Of a DNA stretch of 54,328 bases, positions 32,377 to 41,319 are shown piece by piece (position 1 is the first letter of the stretch; every line of letters starts with the position of its first letter). Below the pieces are notes generated by a model that searched no databases, was not told the DNA's origin, and was given only the letters and a program-made list of their open reading frames with translations. The stretch spans positions 1-54,328 of the forward strand of contig JAITKJ010000021.1 in the NCBI GenBank assembly GCA_031278455.1. The letters are read 5' to 3'. The translations under genes and the position numbers were made by a program. Origin of the DNA: Puniceicoccales bacterium. GTDB taxonomy: Bacteria > Verrucomicrobiota > Verrucomicrobiia > Opitutales > JAIRLM01.

Positions 32377-33306
32377 CTAACGCCCTAAATTGCCAGCCAT
32401 GTTCATCGTTGTCTGGTGCATTACATCGCTAAAGCTTTTGAGCGATTGGAGCGTGGCATTTATGGATTGCTGTATGTTGTTTGCCGCTTGTTCCTTGCGC
32501 CCCCCCATGTTTTGCTGCAACTGCCCAGCCGACTGAAATTTTTCGGCTTCAATATTTAAAAGTGTCGCCTCGCGGTTCTTGTCAGCAGCAGTCCTGTCAA
32601 ATGTCGCCGCAGCAGCTACTTTTCCTACTCCACTTACGGACTGCGCAATCCCATCCAATGGCTTGGCGACCCCACCAAATGCGCCAATCGCGCCACCAGC
32701 AACTTGAAGGCAGCCTTCTAGCATCTTGGAATTGGCCGTCGCTATATCCGCATCATATTTACTTTCCGCAGCCTTTTTTTTCTGCTCCGCTGCCTTCAAA
32801 TTAGCATCATACGCATTAAATATATCCTGTTGTGATGATAGCCCGAGCATAGTTTGCGTCTCAGACTGTGTGGCAATAATTTGCGCCATTATCGCGACAA
32901 ATTCTTGCATAAGGTTCACTGTGTTATTCTGTCTAGCAGTTGAAGTCCGCAAGGAATCAAGTTGGCCGTTTTGCATGTTTGCGTCAGTAACAACAAGATT
33001 TGCAGCAATATGTCCTTTTTCATCGATAACCAAATCGAAATCAGCAGTTATGTTATCAATGGCATTCATCATTCCTGCTGCAAACTCCATAAGTTCATCT
33101 TGAGTTTGAAATTCATGCGCTGCCGGAAGATCAACTCTTCTCCCAAAAGTTTCATTGAGCAAATTTTCAAACGCCAGCACATCTTCGTCTGTGACGGGTG
33201 CGTCAGGATTATTTACATGGATTGTCGTTACCCGTGCACCAGAAACTTCGGCAGTAGTGACCGCATACGTTGATTGATTACTGTTAACACCAATTCCCCC
33301 TGACAT
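32377..33306 (-). CDS. sctB: Probable small T3SS translocator (SctB; YopD/CopD/IpaC-like)
   Basis: 309 aa. The N-terminus is Ser/Thr/Asn-rich without a signal peptide. A central region has Ala-rich amphipathic helices (AYDANLKAAEQKKKAAESKYDADIATA), then one weakly hydrophobic segment (GCLQVAGGAIGAFGGVA), then C-terminal coiled-coil helices with repeated Gln/Asn (QSINATLQSLKSFSDVMHQT). This profile fits the one-membrane-helix minor translocator that pairs with SctE in the host membrane. It is the last gene of the translocon operon, in the order LcrH-type chaperone, large translocator, small translocator, as in chlamydial lcrH-copB-copD. GGAGG precedes the start. Confidence 0.8.
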   Translation of the reverse strand: MSGGIGVNSNQSTYAVTTAEVSGARVTTIHVNNPDAPVTDEDVLAFENLLNETFGRRVDLPAAHEFQTQDELMEFAAGMMNAIDNITADFDLVIDEKGHIAANLVVTDANMQNGQLDSLRTSTARQNNTVNLMQEFVAIMAQIIATQSETQTMLGLSSQQDIFNAYDANLKAAEQKKKAAESKYDADIATANSKMLEGCLQVAGGAIGAFGGVAKPLDGIAQSVSGVGKVAAAATFDRTAADKNREATLLNIEAEKFQSAGQLQQNMGGRKEQAANNIQQSINATLQSLKSFSDVMHQTTMNMAGNLGR

Positions 33307-33328
33307 AACTTTTCCTCCATCAGATTAT

Positions 33329-34639
33329 TTAGATTCCCGCCAGATTACGCGTGATTGCGCGTGATCCCTCGCCCAGCGTTTTTATAATTTCCCCCTGGCT
33401 TTTGATGAGGTCCTGAAGCGTTTCCATTAATACTCTTAACGATTGTTCCATTCGAGATATGAGATCTTTAAACAATCTTGACATTGCCGACAGCCCATCT
33501 ATCTGCGCCCGCACATTGCCGATGGCCCGCTCAATGGCGGCTGCCGCCTTCATGACAATTGCCTCTACAATTGAATAAAGCCCAGACGTCATGGAAACGA
33601 CGGCCGTTGCTAAGGAGGAAGCCATCCCAGCCACTGCGACAACCATCGCCGCCCTAAGTATGCCTTTTGTTACCTCCGTCGCAAAAGTTCGCGCGATTTG
33701 CTGTGCTATTTTTGTCGCTGTCGAGCTAACAAACCCTCCGCCAACCGCCATCGCAATGACACTCACCGCGACAATGGCAAGTGCAACACCAAAAGCAACA
33801 TCCAAAGCCTGATGCGCTTTATCGTACATTTCTTGAATATCTTCTTGCATGGCAACACCTTCACTATATCCAAGATCCTCTTTAAGTTTTTCCATGCTCG
33901 CCTTGTCTTGGGAGTAATACACACTAAGCAGCGGAACCATAACGGCTATTACTACGGCAACAACTACGACGGTGAGGATCACAGCCAACGCGCCAGCAGT
34001 TAACAAACACAATACCGCAATGAGCACAGCAGCTAATACTAATATAAGTGTAAACCATGGCGATGATAAAAATTTCATTAATTTCGAATTGCGGATTTCT
34101 TCCATCATTTTAGCCATTGCCACATTTTTCTGATGCACTTCCTGAGAGTGGCGCATGTTTATCATGTCAAATGATATTTGCGAAGACGAAAGGCATTTCG
34201 TAGCGTTGGCCATAGTAATCATGTACGGCATCATCGCTTGCACACATGTGTAAAGCGTCATCGTAGCAGAATCTTCCATTAGTGCCTGCATCACATCAGA
34301 CTCATATTTATCAGATGTCGGATCGACATTGAGTTGCACCCCATCGCCCAGCGAAGGATTCGTAAAAAATTTCAATATCTTACAATCATCAACTGCACCA
34401 ATGGTATAGCCTTTATTTTGCACATCACTTGCGGAAAGTACAAGTTGTTTTACTTCTGCAGCCTTTATTGTTCCATCCGACGAATCAACTCCATGTATGC
34501 GCACTTTTAATGCATCACCATTCCCATCAACGGATGAAAAAACCTGGGACATACCACCGGCCGTGTTATTATATTTAAAAAACAAAGCTCCGTAGAGTGG
34601 TGTAACAATTTCATAAATCTTGTCTTGTTCGTATTGCAT
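33329..34639 (-). CDS. sctE: Large T3SS translocator (SctE; YopB/CopB/IpaB-like)
   Basis: 436 aa. No signal peptide. A strongly hydrophobic hairpin (FTLILVLAAVLIAVLCLL, then AVILTVVVVAVVIAVMVPLL) is followed by a second region (VAFGVALAIVAVSVIAMAVGG), then a long helical C-terminal part with IERAIGNVRAQIDGLSAMSR and SLRVLMETLQDLIKSQGEII. Two hydrophobic zones between helical arms are diagnostic of the IpaB/YopB/CopB pore-former, inserted into the host membrane by the needle tip. Its class II chaperone is encoded immediately upstream. The start has GGAGGG eight bases upstream. Confidence 0.88.
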   Translation of the reverse strand: MQYEQDKIYEIVTPLYGALFFKYNNTAGGMSQVFSSVDGNGDALKVRIHGVDSSDGTIKAAEVKQLVLSASDVQNKGYTIGAVDDCKILKFFTNPSLGDGVQLNVDPTSDKYESDVMQALMEDSATMTLYTCVQAMMPYMITMANATKCLSSSQISFDMINMRHSQEVHQKNVAMAKMMEEIRNSKLMKFLSSPWFTLILVLAAVLIAVLCLLTAGALAVILTVVVVAVVIAVMVPLLSVYYSQDKASMEKLKEDLGYSEGVAMQEDIQEMYDKAHQALDVAFGVALAIVAVSVIAMAVGGGFVSSTATKIAQQIARTFATEVTKGILRAAMVVAVAGMASSLATAVVSMTSGLYSIVEAIVMKAAAAIERAIGNVRAQIDGLSAMSRLFKDLISRMEQSLRVLMETLQDLIKSQGEIIKTLGEGSRAITRNLAGI

Positions 34640-34663
34640 AATTTGTCCCTCCGGTCAGCCTTG

Positions 34664-35269
34664 TTAGGAAAGTGCTGCTTTGTCTGTTTTAGCGGCTTTT
34701 TGGGCCATCGGAGCACCTCCGGTTTTCTTCTGTTTGTCATGCTTATCCATCATGGCATCGCCTTTATATTTTATGGCTGGCAATAGATCTTTGATCAAAT
34801 CGCAGTACTTTTTATTTGCCTCTGTCATTGGAAATTTTTGTGCGGCAAGAATATTTTTCAAAATAAAATAGGCCTGCGGAAACTCCCCCGCTTGCATCAT
34901 ATTTTTTCCTGCAAGAAATGCCAACTCCAAATCATCTGGATGGAAAAAATATGCCATGAGAAATTGTGATGCGGCATCGAATGGATTCCCGCTCATCTGG
35001 GTAGTCGCCGCCTGGGCCTTTGCGAAATCCTTATTGAGCGGGTCGATCATATGGAGGGCATTGAAAATAATAAGCGCCTTGTCATATTTTTGCTGCTGAT
35101 AGAATTGATAACCAAGTGTATAAGCACTCTGCTTCTCTCCGGTCGCGATCTCGACGGCCTGGGCCAACGTGCCTTTTTTTTCAAGATCCTTTTTTATTTT
35201 CTCCACACGTTCCATGAGCATCTCAAGATTTTTGCGGTACACCGCATCCATTTTCTGGTCCATTCCCAT
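34664..35269 (-). CDS. Class II T3SS chaperone, LcrH/SycD-like
   Basis: 201 aa. TPR helix pairs are visible: AYTLGYQFYQQQKYDKALIIF, ALHMIDPLNKDFAKAQA, and FLMAYFFHPDDLELAFLAGKN with QAGEFPQAYFILKNIL. The L-G-Y-x-x-Y-x-x-x-x-Y-D-x-A pattern and the D-P spacing are characteristic of SycD/LcrH/IpgC chaperones, which keep the two translocators apart and soluble in the cytoplasm. It is directly upstream of the two translocator genes. A Lys-rich C-terminal tail (from about residue 170) goes beyond the usual family length of about 165 residues. Confidence 0.9.
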   Translation of the reverse strand: MGMDQKMDAVYRKNLEMLMERVEKIKKDLEKKGTLAQAVEIATGEKQSAYTLGYQFYQQQKYDKALIIFNALHMIDPLNKDFAKAQAATTQMSGNPFDAASQFLMAYFFHPDDLELAFLAGKNMMQAGEFPQAYFILKNILAAQKFPMTEANKKYCDLIKDLLPAIKYKGDAMMDKHDKQKKTGGAPMAQKAAKTDKAALS

Positions 35270-35284
35270 TGCCGTTTCCCCAAT

Positions 35285-36946
35285 TTAGCGTATATTTCCG
35301 ATCGTTTCCATACGCGTTCGCGCTGTAGACTTGGACGCATTAGATGCCAAATTGGCAGATTGGTTAGCCGACTGGAGTGTCATTTGCATGTTCGTCAGAC
35401 GCTGCGATGATACGGACCTGAGTTGGCTTGCATAGAGGCTTAACGTATCTTCCCAAAATGCGCAATCTTCGCCATTAATTTTTATACTGCCACCGTAGTC
35501 ACGAATCGTGGTTACCGCCCCCTTAAGCATAGTGTCATAAGCATCAATGTTTGTTGAAATACTCCAAAAACTTCCGGGATTATAGTTTCCTACGCTAATT
35601 ACAGCGAGTTTATCAGCCCGGCTTGGATTATCAAAGTCGACACAAAAATATTTCCGCAACGTGCTATAGCTAGAATCAAATGGCGCAACTACTGCAAATT
35701 TTGTATCTGGATTAGTTAGCATTGCCTTAGCTTCGTTCGTTAGCGTCCATTGCTCGGCATAATTCTTTGTAAAATATTTGGGGTTTGCAAAATGAATCCC
35801 GCCGTGCGAGCGTGCCATTGCGCCAGCGGCCCCAATTTCAAAGTCATCCGGTCCAGCTGGCGGATTATTGCCAAACCACCGTACGGACTGATCGCCAGTG
35901 TATATCCAATGATCGCCAACGCCTATCATTCCCCTGCGGTCATTTTCAGGCGTTTCAGAAGCTCTCACCCAATATTTCGGATCATAGACATCGCAATTTG
36001 CTTGGCCTCCAATGGTTCCACGCCCGCGTATCATAAATTCGTTGTAATGGGTTAAAAGCGCATGCAAATAGGTCCACGCAATAAAGGAATCAACTAAGCT
36101 TAAGGTGAAATCACCAGTTGCTGCCACGTCTTCACTGCTATAGTCAACGCCAGAAGTCGAATCAGAATAATTCGGTTTGCCAAGTTTCCCCTTCGTATCT
36201 TCTCCGAGCAATATCCTTCTGAGTCCGATTATCTTTCCGTCGGAAAGCTTAGCGCATTGTGTTGCCAAACTATCCAAAAGCCCACGCATGGCAAAAAATG
36301 CCAAAACATCTGGATCAATCTCTACAGTCTTCCGCTTGATAACGCTATCGATCCCAACGTCTTCCTGTGACAGGTTATTTTTTATGTCCGTAAGCAAGGC
36401 CATAACCCGATTGATTTCTTTTTGCTCATTATTTATGGCCGCAATATCCCTTATTTGTATTTCCGCCAATTTTTTTTGGCAACAGGACAGGGAATACAGC
36501 ACTGCAGCACTACGCGCGGAAACATCCGCATAGTAAGATTGATAACGGCCATCGATTAAAAAGCTATCTAGATTCAATTGATTAAGCGCATAAATTTGCA
36601 CATATCCTTCCTGATTTCCGCTGCCTATTTTTTTTAAAAAGAGCTCGCTGCTTGATTGTATGCGCATGTCTGGACTCATCACCTGCGTCCAAACATTCCT
36701 ACCGCCGGTACCAATGCTTTTTGCGTAAAGGGTAAATCCGACGAACTCTTCATTTTCATTCAATGTGAATTCATAATTTTTCATGGCCACATCTCTATTT
36801 GTAAAGGTGGCATCTATGGCGTAGGCTCCATCATTAAATGTGTCATCAATGCCAATCATCGCAGAAAGAACATCATAATCCAAAGTATTCTTTCCGACGA
36901 AAATACGATCAAATGTCTTCCGCAATGTAACAACTTGAACTGGCAT
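35285..36946 (-). CDS. T3SS translocon-operon protein, paralogue group A (553 aa)
   Basis: No family recognised. It is a clear paralogue of the next upstream gene (36962-39493): both begin MP(V/I)..(V/I)TLR.(T/S)FD.I..GKN and share CCQKKL with IRDI.A(I/V)N.EQKE(L/I)NR, YWV(R/K)AS, and GDHW(I/V). Layout is a mixed alpha/beta N-terminus, a helix near the middle, a large globular insert with Trp/Gly-rich motifs, and a final long helical segment (SLYASQLRSVSSQRLTNMQM) to the C-terminus. No signal peptide or membrane helix. This helix-globular-helix plan resembles needle-tip proteins (inference). GGAGG precedes the start. It is co-transcribed with the translocators. Confidence 0.72.
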   Translation of the reverse strand: MPVQVVTLRKTFDRIFVGKNTLDYDVLSAMIGIDDTFNDGAYAIDATFTNRDVAMKNYEFTLNENEEFVGFTLYAKSIGTGGRNVWTQVMSPDMRIQSSSELFLKKIGSGNQEGYVQIYALNQLNLDSFLIDGRYQSYYADVSARSAAVLYSLSCCQKKLAEIQIRDIAAINNEQKEINRVMALLTDIKNNLSQEDVGIDSVIKRKTVEIDPDVLAFFAMRGLLDSLATQCAKLSDGKIIGLRRILLGEDTKGKLGKPNYSDSTSGVDYSSEDVAATGDFTLSLVDSFIAWTYLHALLTHYNEFMIRGRGTIGGQANCDVYDPKYWVRASETPENDRRGMIGVGDHWIYTGDQSVRWFGNNPPAGPDDFEIGAAGAMARSHGGIHFANPKYFTKNYAEQWTLTNEAKAMLTNPDTKFAVVAPFDSSYSTLRKYFCVDFDNPSRADKLAVISVGNYNPGSFWSISTNIDAYDTMLKGAVTTIRDYGGSIKINGEDCAFWEDTLSLYASQLRSVSSQRLTNMQMTLQSANQSANLASNASKSTARTRMETIGNIR

Positions 36947-36961
36947 AATTTATTTCCTCCA

Positions 36962-39493
36962 TCATCGTATGTTTGCACTGCAATCTGCCATCGTCCGATA
37001 GATTGCCTTCATTATATTTGTTGCCATGTTTAAGCTTTGCTGGGAAAAATGCATATCCATCTGCATTCCAGTCGACAGGGCAGTCGTGTGATTGTTGATC
37101 TGATCGGCGTGAATGCGAATGGTATCACAAAACATGCCGCTTTGTTCGGCATTTATTTTTGTTCCCGACGTTTTATCCTCAATAATACCCTTCAGACCAG
37201 TCACATAAACGTCGGCGTACGTGCCGCTGTCTTTTGGTGCAAGCCAATAACTATTTTTCGCAGCAGCCTTGTACTCGTTTATGGTTCTCGCGGCAGATGT
37301 TTTCGTTCCTTCAGCATCGCCTGCCGAATTTTCATTTCCGTCAAAAGCACTGATATAGAAGCATTGGACCGCCGATGCATTTTTAGGTGTATAATATTCA
37401 ATTGTGAAAGATTTATCGCCGTTCACCAGTGCGTTTTTGAGTTGGTCTGAAAACTTTTTCCGCCCATCGTTGCCTGCTACGAAAAGACCGTCGTTCATAA
37501 AATATCTCCCGCCGTATGAACGCGATAAAATCCCAGCAACGCCGTTTTCAAAATCAGCCGCTGATGTTGGTGGGTTTTTATTAAACCAACTTACTGAATA
37601 TTCCGGAGAATAATTTTCAGCTGCGGTTGGTTCGCTGGTTCCAACTTTCGTATTGCTATTATTGTATATGTTTCCGAGATTTTCGCAACCTTTCCCGGTG
37701 TTGATTGCTGAAAATCCTCGAACATAGATGTAATCTCGTGCATCACGTGCCTCAGTTACATTATCATTTAACAAAAATGTGCCGTCTTTCTTGCGGATCC
37801 TTGGATCAAAAACCCAATGATCGCCGAATGCAATAACGCCCTTAAATGTATTGTTTTCCGCATCGGAAGCTTTAACCCAATATGCGCCAGAAAATGGATC
37901 GAGATCAAGCTCGTCTAAACTATATTCATTCAGACTATCAGGAAGAAAACGATTTTTAATGTCGTCAGCGCCAAAAAACACGTTATAGTGTTCGATTAAC
38001 ATTTGAAATTGCATCCACGCGCGAACGGAATCCGGAAAGCTCATGGTGCGCCCGCCAATAGTTGTATAAGGAATTTCCCGCGTCGAAGTTTCGTACAATA
38101 TGATTTCTGGGCTATACAAAACGTACCGCAGGACATCACTAACGGCTGGCCCAATTTCCTCGGAAGAGACATCATCCGGCAAATCAATATCATCACGACA
38201 TATAGTGACAAAATCCCACAACAACCTGTCTACATCGCCGGCATATCCGCCGTGTGCTGCTTGGAAAATTTCCCATCTGATGGTAATTGCATCCAAGTTA
38301 AATGCGCAACGGATAATAGGATCTTCCGTGGTGGAATCGCCAGGCACAACCCTCCAGGTAACCTGTATCGGCGACTCCGTCTCGGATTGCAATAATAGCT
38401 GATCAAGGTCCGCATATTCACTTATTTGGGAGCTGCCATCGGCGAAGCGCCCTGGTGAGAATGTGAATTTGTTGCCATCATTAGTGGATATGCAAAGCTC
38501 AAGATTGTCCGTTGCAATTGCGTTACGCGTAATGCCATAATAGCGACCAAAAACCTCCCAAATATCGTCCATGGTAACGCCCATTCTCGTCGAGAAAATA
38601 CTATCCATGCTATTATACAATCTAAATAGGGCCGGATTTGCCGTCTTGCCATACTCAAAGGCCTTAATAAGATCATCTATCGTGCACGTGTTCATATTAA
38701 TCGGATTATTCCCGGTCATCACGGTAATATTTGTTATGGCCTCGTTGCCCTCCAAAATGCATCTCAATAAATTAACGGTATCGATGCTAATAGCCGATCC
38801 TGCACCACTCGCCGCTCCATTGAAAAATCCATGCAGGATAAAAAATGCTATAATGTCAGCGTATATGGTAGAGGAATGCCGATTAGCGACATCGTCGACT
38901 CCAGTGTCTTTCTCTCGCAAATCGTTTTGAATAACGGAAATAAGAGATGAAATCCGATTAAGCTCTTTTTGTTCACGATTGACCGCCTCAATATCTCTAA
39001 TGTGGAGTTGTAGTAGCTTCTTTTGATAGCAGCACATCGCATACAATATAGCGGCAATACGAGATGCGGTATCGCGGTAATAAGACCTATAGGTTGAGCC
39101 GGTGCGAAAATTACCAGTATCCAGTTTCCGCAATGAATAAATTAAAACAAAATCATCTTGCGCTCCCCCTCCGCTATCGTCGAGCTTACGCTTTTTAAGG
39201 TAAAGTTTATCACTAGCCGGGATGAATTCGTCTAGCGTTATGATACGGTTAAATACTACTTGCCCGTCGGCGTCCACTGATTCATAATAAACAGTTGGGT
39301 TTCCAGCAGAATCCGTCTCATAATTATTCATAAGGACAATATCTGACGCAATTGTGTCGTCCAAAATATAGGCACCAGCATTATAGCTATCCTCTATTTC
39401 AATCATATCGCACAACGCGCCAAAATCGATGGCATTCTTCCCCATTAAAATTGAATCAAAACTCTGCCGCAACGTAATAAGTTTGATTGGCAT
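36962..39493 (-). CDS. T3SS translocon-operon protein, paralogue group A (843 aa)
   Basis: No family recognised. It is the longer relative of the 553-residue protein at 35285-36946, sharing its N-terminal signature, the CCYQKKLLQLHIRDIEAVN helix (about residues 155-190), YWVKAS, SYGGRYF and the C-terminal helical region (MQMDMHFSQQSLNMATNIMK). The extra length is mainly in the central part, with many Asp-rich and Asn-rich stretches. No signal peptide or hydrophobic helix. A strong AGGAGG precedes the start. The position within the translocon operon suggests a surface-exposed or secreted T3SS component, perhaps an extended tip or host-contact protein. Confidence 0.72.
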   Translation of the reverse strand: MPIKLITLRQSFDSILMGKNAIDFGALCDMIEIEDSYNAGAYILDDTIASDIVLMNNYETDSAGNPTVYYESVDADGQVVFNRIITLDEFIPASDKLYLKKRKLDDSGGGAQDDFVLIYSLRKLDTGNFRTGSTYRSYYRDTASRIAAILYAMCCYQKKLLQLHIRDIEAVNREQKELNRISSLISVIQNDLREKDTGVDDVANRHSSTIYADIIAFFILHGFFNGAASGAGSAISIDTVNLLRCILEGNEAITNITVMTGNNPINMNTCTIDDLIKAFEYGKTANPALFRLYNSMDSIFSTRMGVTMDDIWEVFGRYYGITRNAIATDNLELCISTNDGNKFTFSPGRFADGSSQISEYADLDQLLLQSETESPIQVTWRVVPGDSTTEDPIIRCAFNLDAITIRWEIFQAAHGGYAGDVDRLLWDFVTICRDDIDLPDDVSSEEIGPAVSDVLRYVLYSPEIILYETSTREIPYTTIGGRTMSFPDSVRAWMQFQMLIEHYNVFFGADDIKNRFLPDSLNEYSLDELDLDPFSGAYWVKASDAENNTFKGVIAFGDHWVFDPRIRKKDGTFLLNDNVTEARDARDYIYVRGFSAINTGKGCENLGNIYNNSNTKVGTSEPTAAENYSPEYSVSWFNKNPPTSAADFENGVAGILSRSYGGRYFMNDGLFVAGNDGRKKFSDQLKNALVNGDKSFTIEYYTPKNASAVQCFYISAFDGNENSAGDAEGTKTSAARTINEYKAAAKNSYWLAPKDSGTYADVYVTGLKGIIEDKTSGTKINAEQSGMFCDTIRIHADQINNHTTALSTGMQMDMHFSQQSLNMATNIMKAIYRTMADCSANIR

Positions 39494-39507
39494 ACAACTT
39501 CCTCCTA

Positions 39508-39888
39508 TTATCCTATGCGCATTTTTTTCACACGCTTTTTCGCCGTTGATGACACCTTTTCCGATCCTTGGGCCACCGGCTTACTGCTCATCACCGCCCT
39601 AAATGTTTCCGGCAAATCCGCCTCCCCTGCCACTTGCACCCTTGTCGCGCGGTAATGCCGGTAGCGCGACTCATACTCCTTCTCCATTTTCGAAATAGCC
39701 TCCACGGCTTGTTGACGACTTTCGGGAGTAAGATGCGGAGAATTTAAAAAAATATTTTCGCCGGAATCTAGATCAGCACCCAGCGACCCCCAAAAATCGC
39801 GCATTTTCTGAATTGTAGCTTTCGCCTCAGCAATGAGTTGCTCATTTTTTTCAATTTGCCTCCTGGTTTGCTCCGAAAATGAATCCAT
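39508..39888 (-). CDS. Small coiled-coil protein of the translocon operon
   Basis: 126 aa, unrecognised. Residues about 1-35 (EQTRRQIEKNEQLIAEAKAT) and 65-90 (ESRQQAVEAISKMEKEYESR) look like an alpha-helical hairpin or coiled coil. The C-terminus is basic (STAKKRVKKMRIG). The size and charge suggest a dedicated chaperone or regulator for the large paralogous proteins on both sides, although class I chaperones are usually acidic and mixed alpha/beta. GGGGG precedes the ATG. It lies between paralogue groups A and B. Confidence 0.6.
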   Translation of the reverse strand: MDSFSEQTRRQIEKNEQLIAEAKATIQKMRDFWGSLGADLDSGENIFLNSPHLTPESRQQAVEAISKMEKEYESRYRHYRATRVQVAGEADLPETFRAVMSSKPVAQGSEKVSSTAKKRVKKMRIG

Positions 39889-39898
39889 AAATTCCCCC

Positions 39899-41257
39899 TT
39901 AACTTCGTATTCCCTTTGCCGCCTGCTTTAATTGTTGCCCAACGCTACTAATCATGTTGGTAGCTGTTGAAAAATTTGCCTGCATATCCTGGTTGATCAT
40001 GTGAATACGGGCAGTTGACGTTTGCAACGTATTGTTGATACATTCGATTTTTTGACGTACATCATCCACATATTTACGTACGTCCCAAACACGAATAAGG
40101 CTCTTTTTTCGGTTTGCAATGATGTTGCCGACTGTGTCATTATCGTCCACTTGGTAACGCGACAATGGGAGCGTGGGATCATTTTGGCTGTCGGCATTGT
40201 AACCGCTGTCGTATGCCCCACCATACATAGTCTTTTGCAGAATTGCGTCAGCCGGAACCCAATTTGTGCCCGTCGCGGCATCCTCTGATGTAAGCCTCGT
40301 GTCATGGTATAGCGCTAGTCCAGAGCCAAGACGCCAGCCGTCAGCAGAGTCTATCTGAAAATGAATCGGCGTACCTTCAAGACTTAGAATAAGAGCCGCG
40401 GTCTCCGGGTCATCGTAATGATTTTTAGTGTCCCACCTTAGCTGTCCAGCTGCCTCATTTGCACTATCCCTCGTCCACCAATTCTTCCGCGGAAACTGTT
40501 TTGTAACAATTTTATTTTCCGTCTCGTCATATTTCAAAGTGAACGCCATCCAATCGCAATCATCGCCCGCCTCGACATCGAGCCCCAATAAAATTGGCCG
40601 AAAATGCACACTCGCCTTTTTCAAGACGTGTGTGGGCGAAACAAGTCCATAGGCTACCAACTGCGACCACAGATTCTGCTCGGGTTGCACAACTGTTGCC
40701 GCATATTTTCGGCTCAGGTCGGTAAAACTTGCCAGCAAAAGGTTAAGATCTGAATAGAGTTTATTTAAATCAGCGATTTTTGAATTTATTGTCTCCGCCT
40801 CGTGAATGTAGTCAGCCATCTGCGACATCTGAATTTGAGTATTCTGGAACGCCGCGGCCATCGCCAAGGCAACGACTCCCATCCCTTGCAAAATATACGG
40901 TTTTGGCTTAAAAAACTGAGAACGGTGTATATAAAAGCTTTCGCAAGTTTGCCCGCTTTCGTCGTCGCGGCACACATGAAAAAAATCACCATCTGGGTCA
41001 TAGACGTAATCAGCATCGGCTGTGGCGCGATAAGCTCGCGGCCTGAATGCGGAGTTCAGCGCTTCTGCGTCTTCCATGGCGTCAATTTTGTATCTTTCAT
41101 CTTCCGGAAATGCTTCGACGAAGAGATCTTCAAGAAACTTACCCCGGGACTTTATTCCGCCATTGCTTTTATATAGACGATAGCAAAGATCTTTTTCTGC
41201 CGCAAATAGATCCCAGTAGATCGAGTCACTCTTGAACTCATCGATTAAAATCGTCAC
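39899..41257 (-). CDS. T3SS translocon-operon protein, paralogue group B (452 aa)
   Basis: GTG start with TTGACT 29 bases upstream and no Shine-Dalgarno site. It is paralogous to the next upstream gene (41320-42579): FFKPKPYILQGMGVVALAMA aligns with AFQPTQAEQQKIGITMQVLS, and both continue into AFQN.Q.QM..(M/L)..(Y/F)I.EAE..NS.I, then a globular part with motifs around W..DA and FRPILLG. The C-terminal helix is VRQKIECINNTLQTSTARIH. Two long helices bracketing a globular insert is the plan of IpaD/LcrV-like needle tip proteins. No signal peptide or membrane helix. Function unknown. Confidence 0.7.
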   Translation of the reverse strand: MTILIDEFKSDSIYWDLFAAEKDLCYRLYKSNGGIKSRGKFLEDLFVEAFPEDERYKIDAMEDAEALNSAFRPRAYRATADADYVYDPDGDFFHVCRDDESGQTCESFYIHRSQFFKPKPYILQGMGVVALAMAAAFQNTQIQMSQMADYIHEAETINSKIADLNKLYSDLNLLLASFTDLSRKYAATVVQPEQNLWSQLVAYGLVSPTHVLKKASVHFRPILLGLDVEAGDDCDWMAFTLKYDETENKIVTKQFPRKNWWTRDSANEAAGQLRWDTKNHYDDPETAALILSLEGTPIHFQIDSADGWRLGSGLALYHDTRLTSEDAATGTNWVPADAILQKTMYGGAYDSGYNADSQNDPTLPLSRYQVDDNDTVGNIIANRKKSLIRVWDVRKYVDDVRQKIECINNTLQTSTARIHMINQDMQANFSTATNMISSVGQQLKQAAKGIRS

Positions 41258-41319
41258 AGTTCAGAATTTATCGTTGTTTCCCGCAGAGTCAAAAGTTTTT
41301 TTTGGAACGCCAGCGAATA

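Noticed and set aside
33477..33500. TTGACA occurrences inside genes (for example near 33480, 17565 and 43640)
   Set aside because: They lie within long coding regions on positions without a following start codon; considered chance matches.
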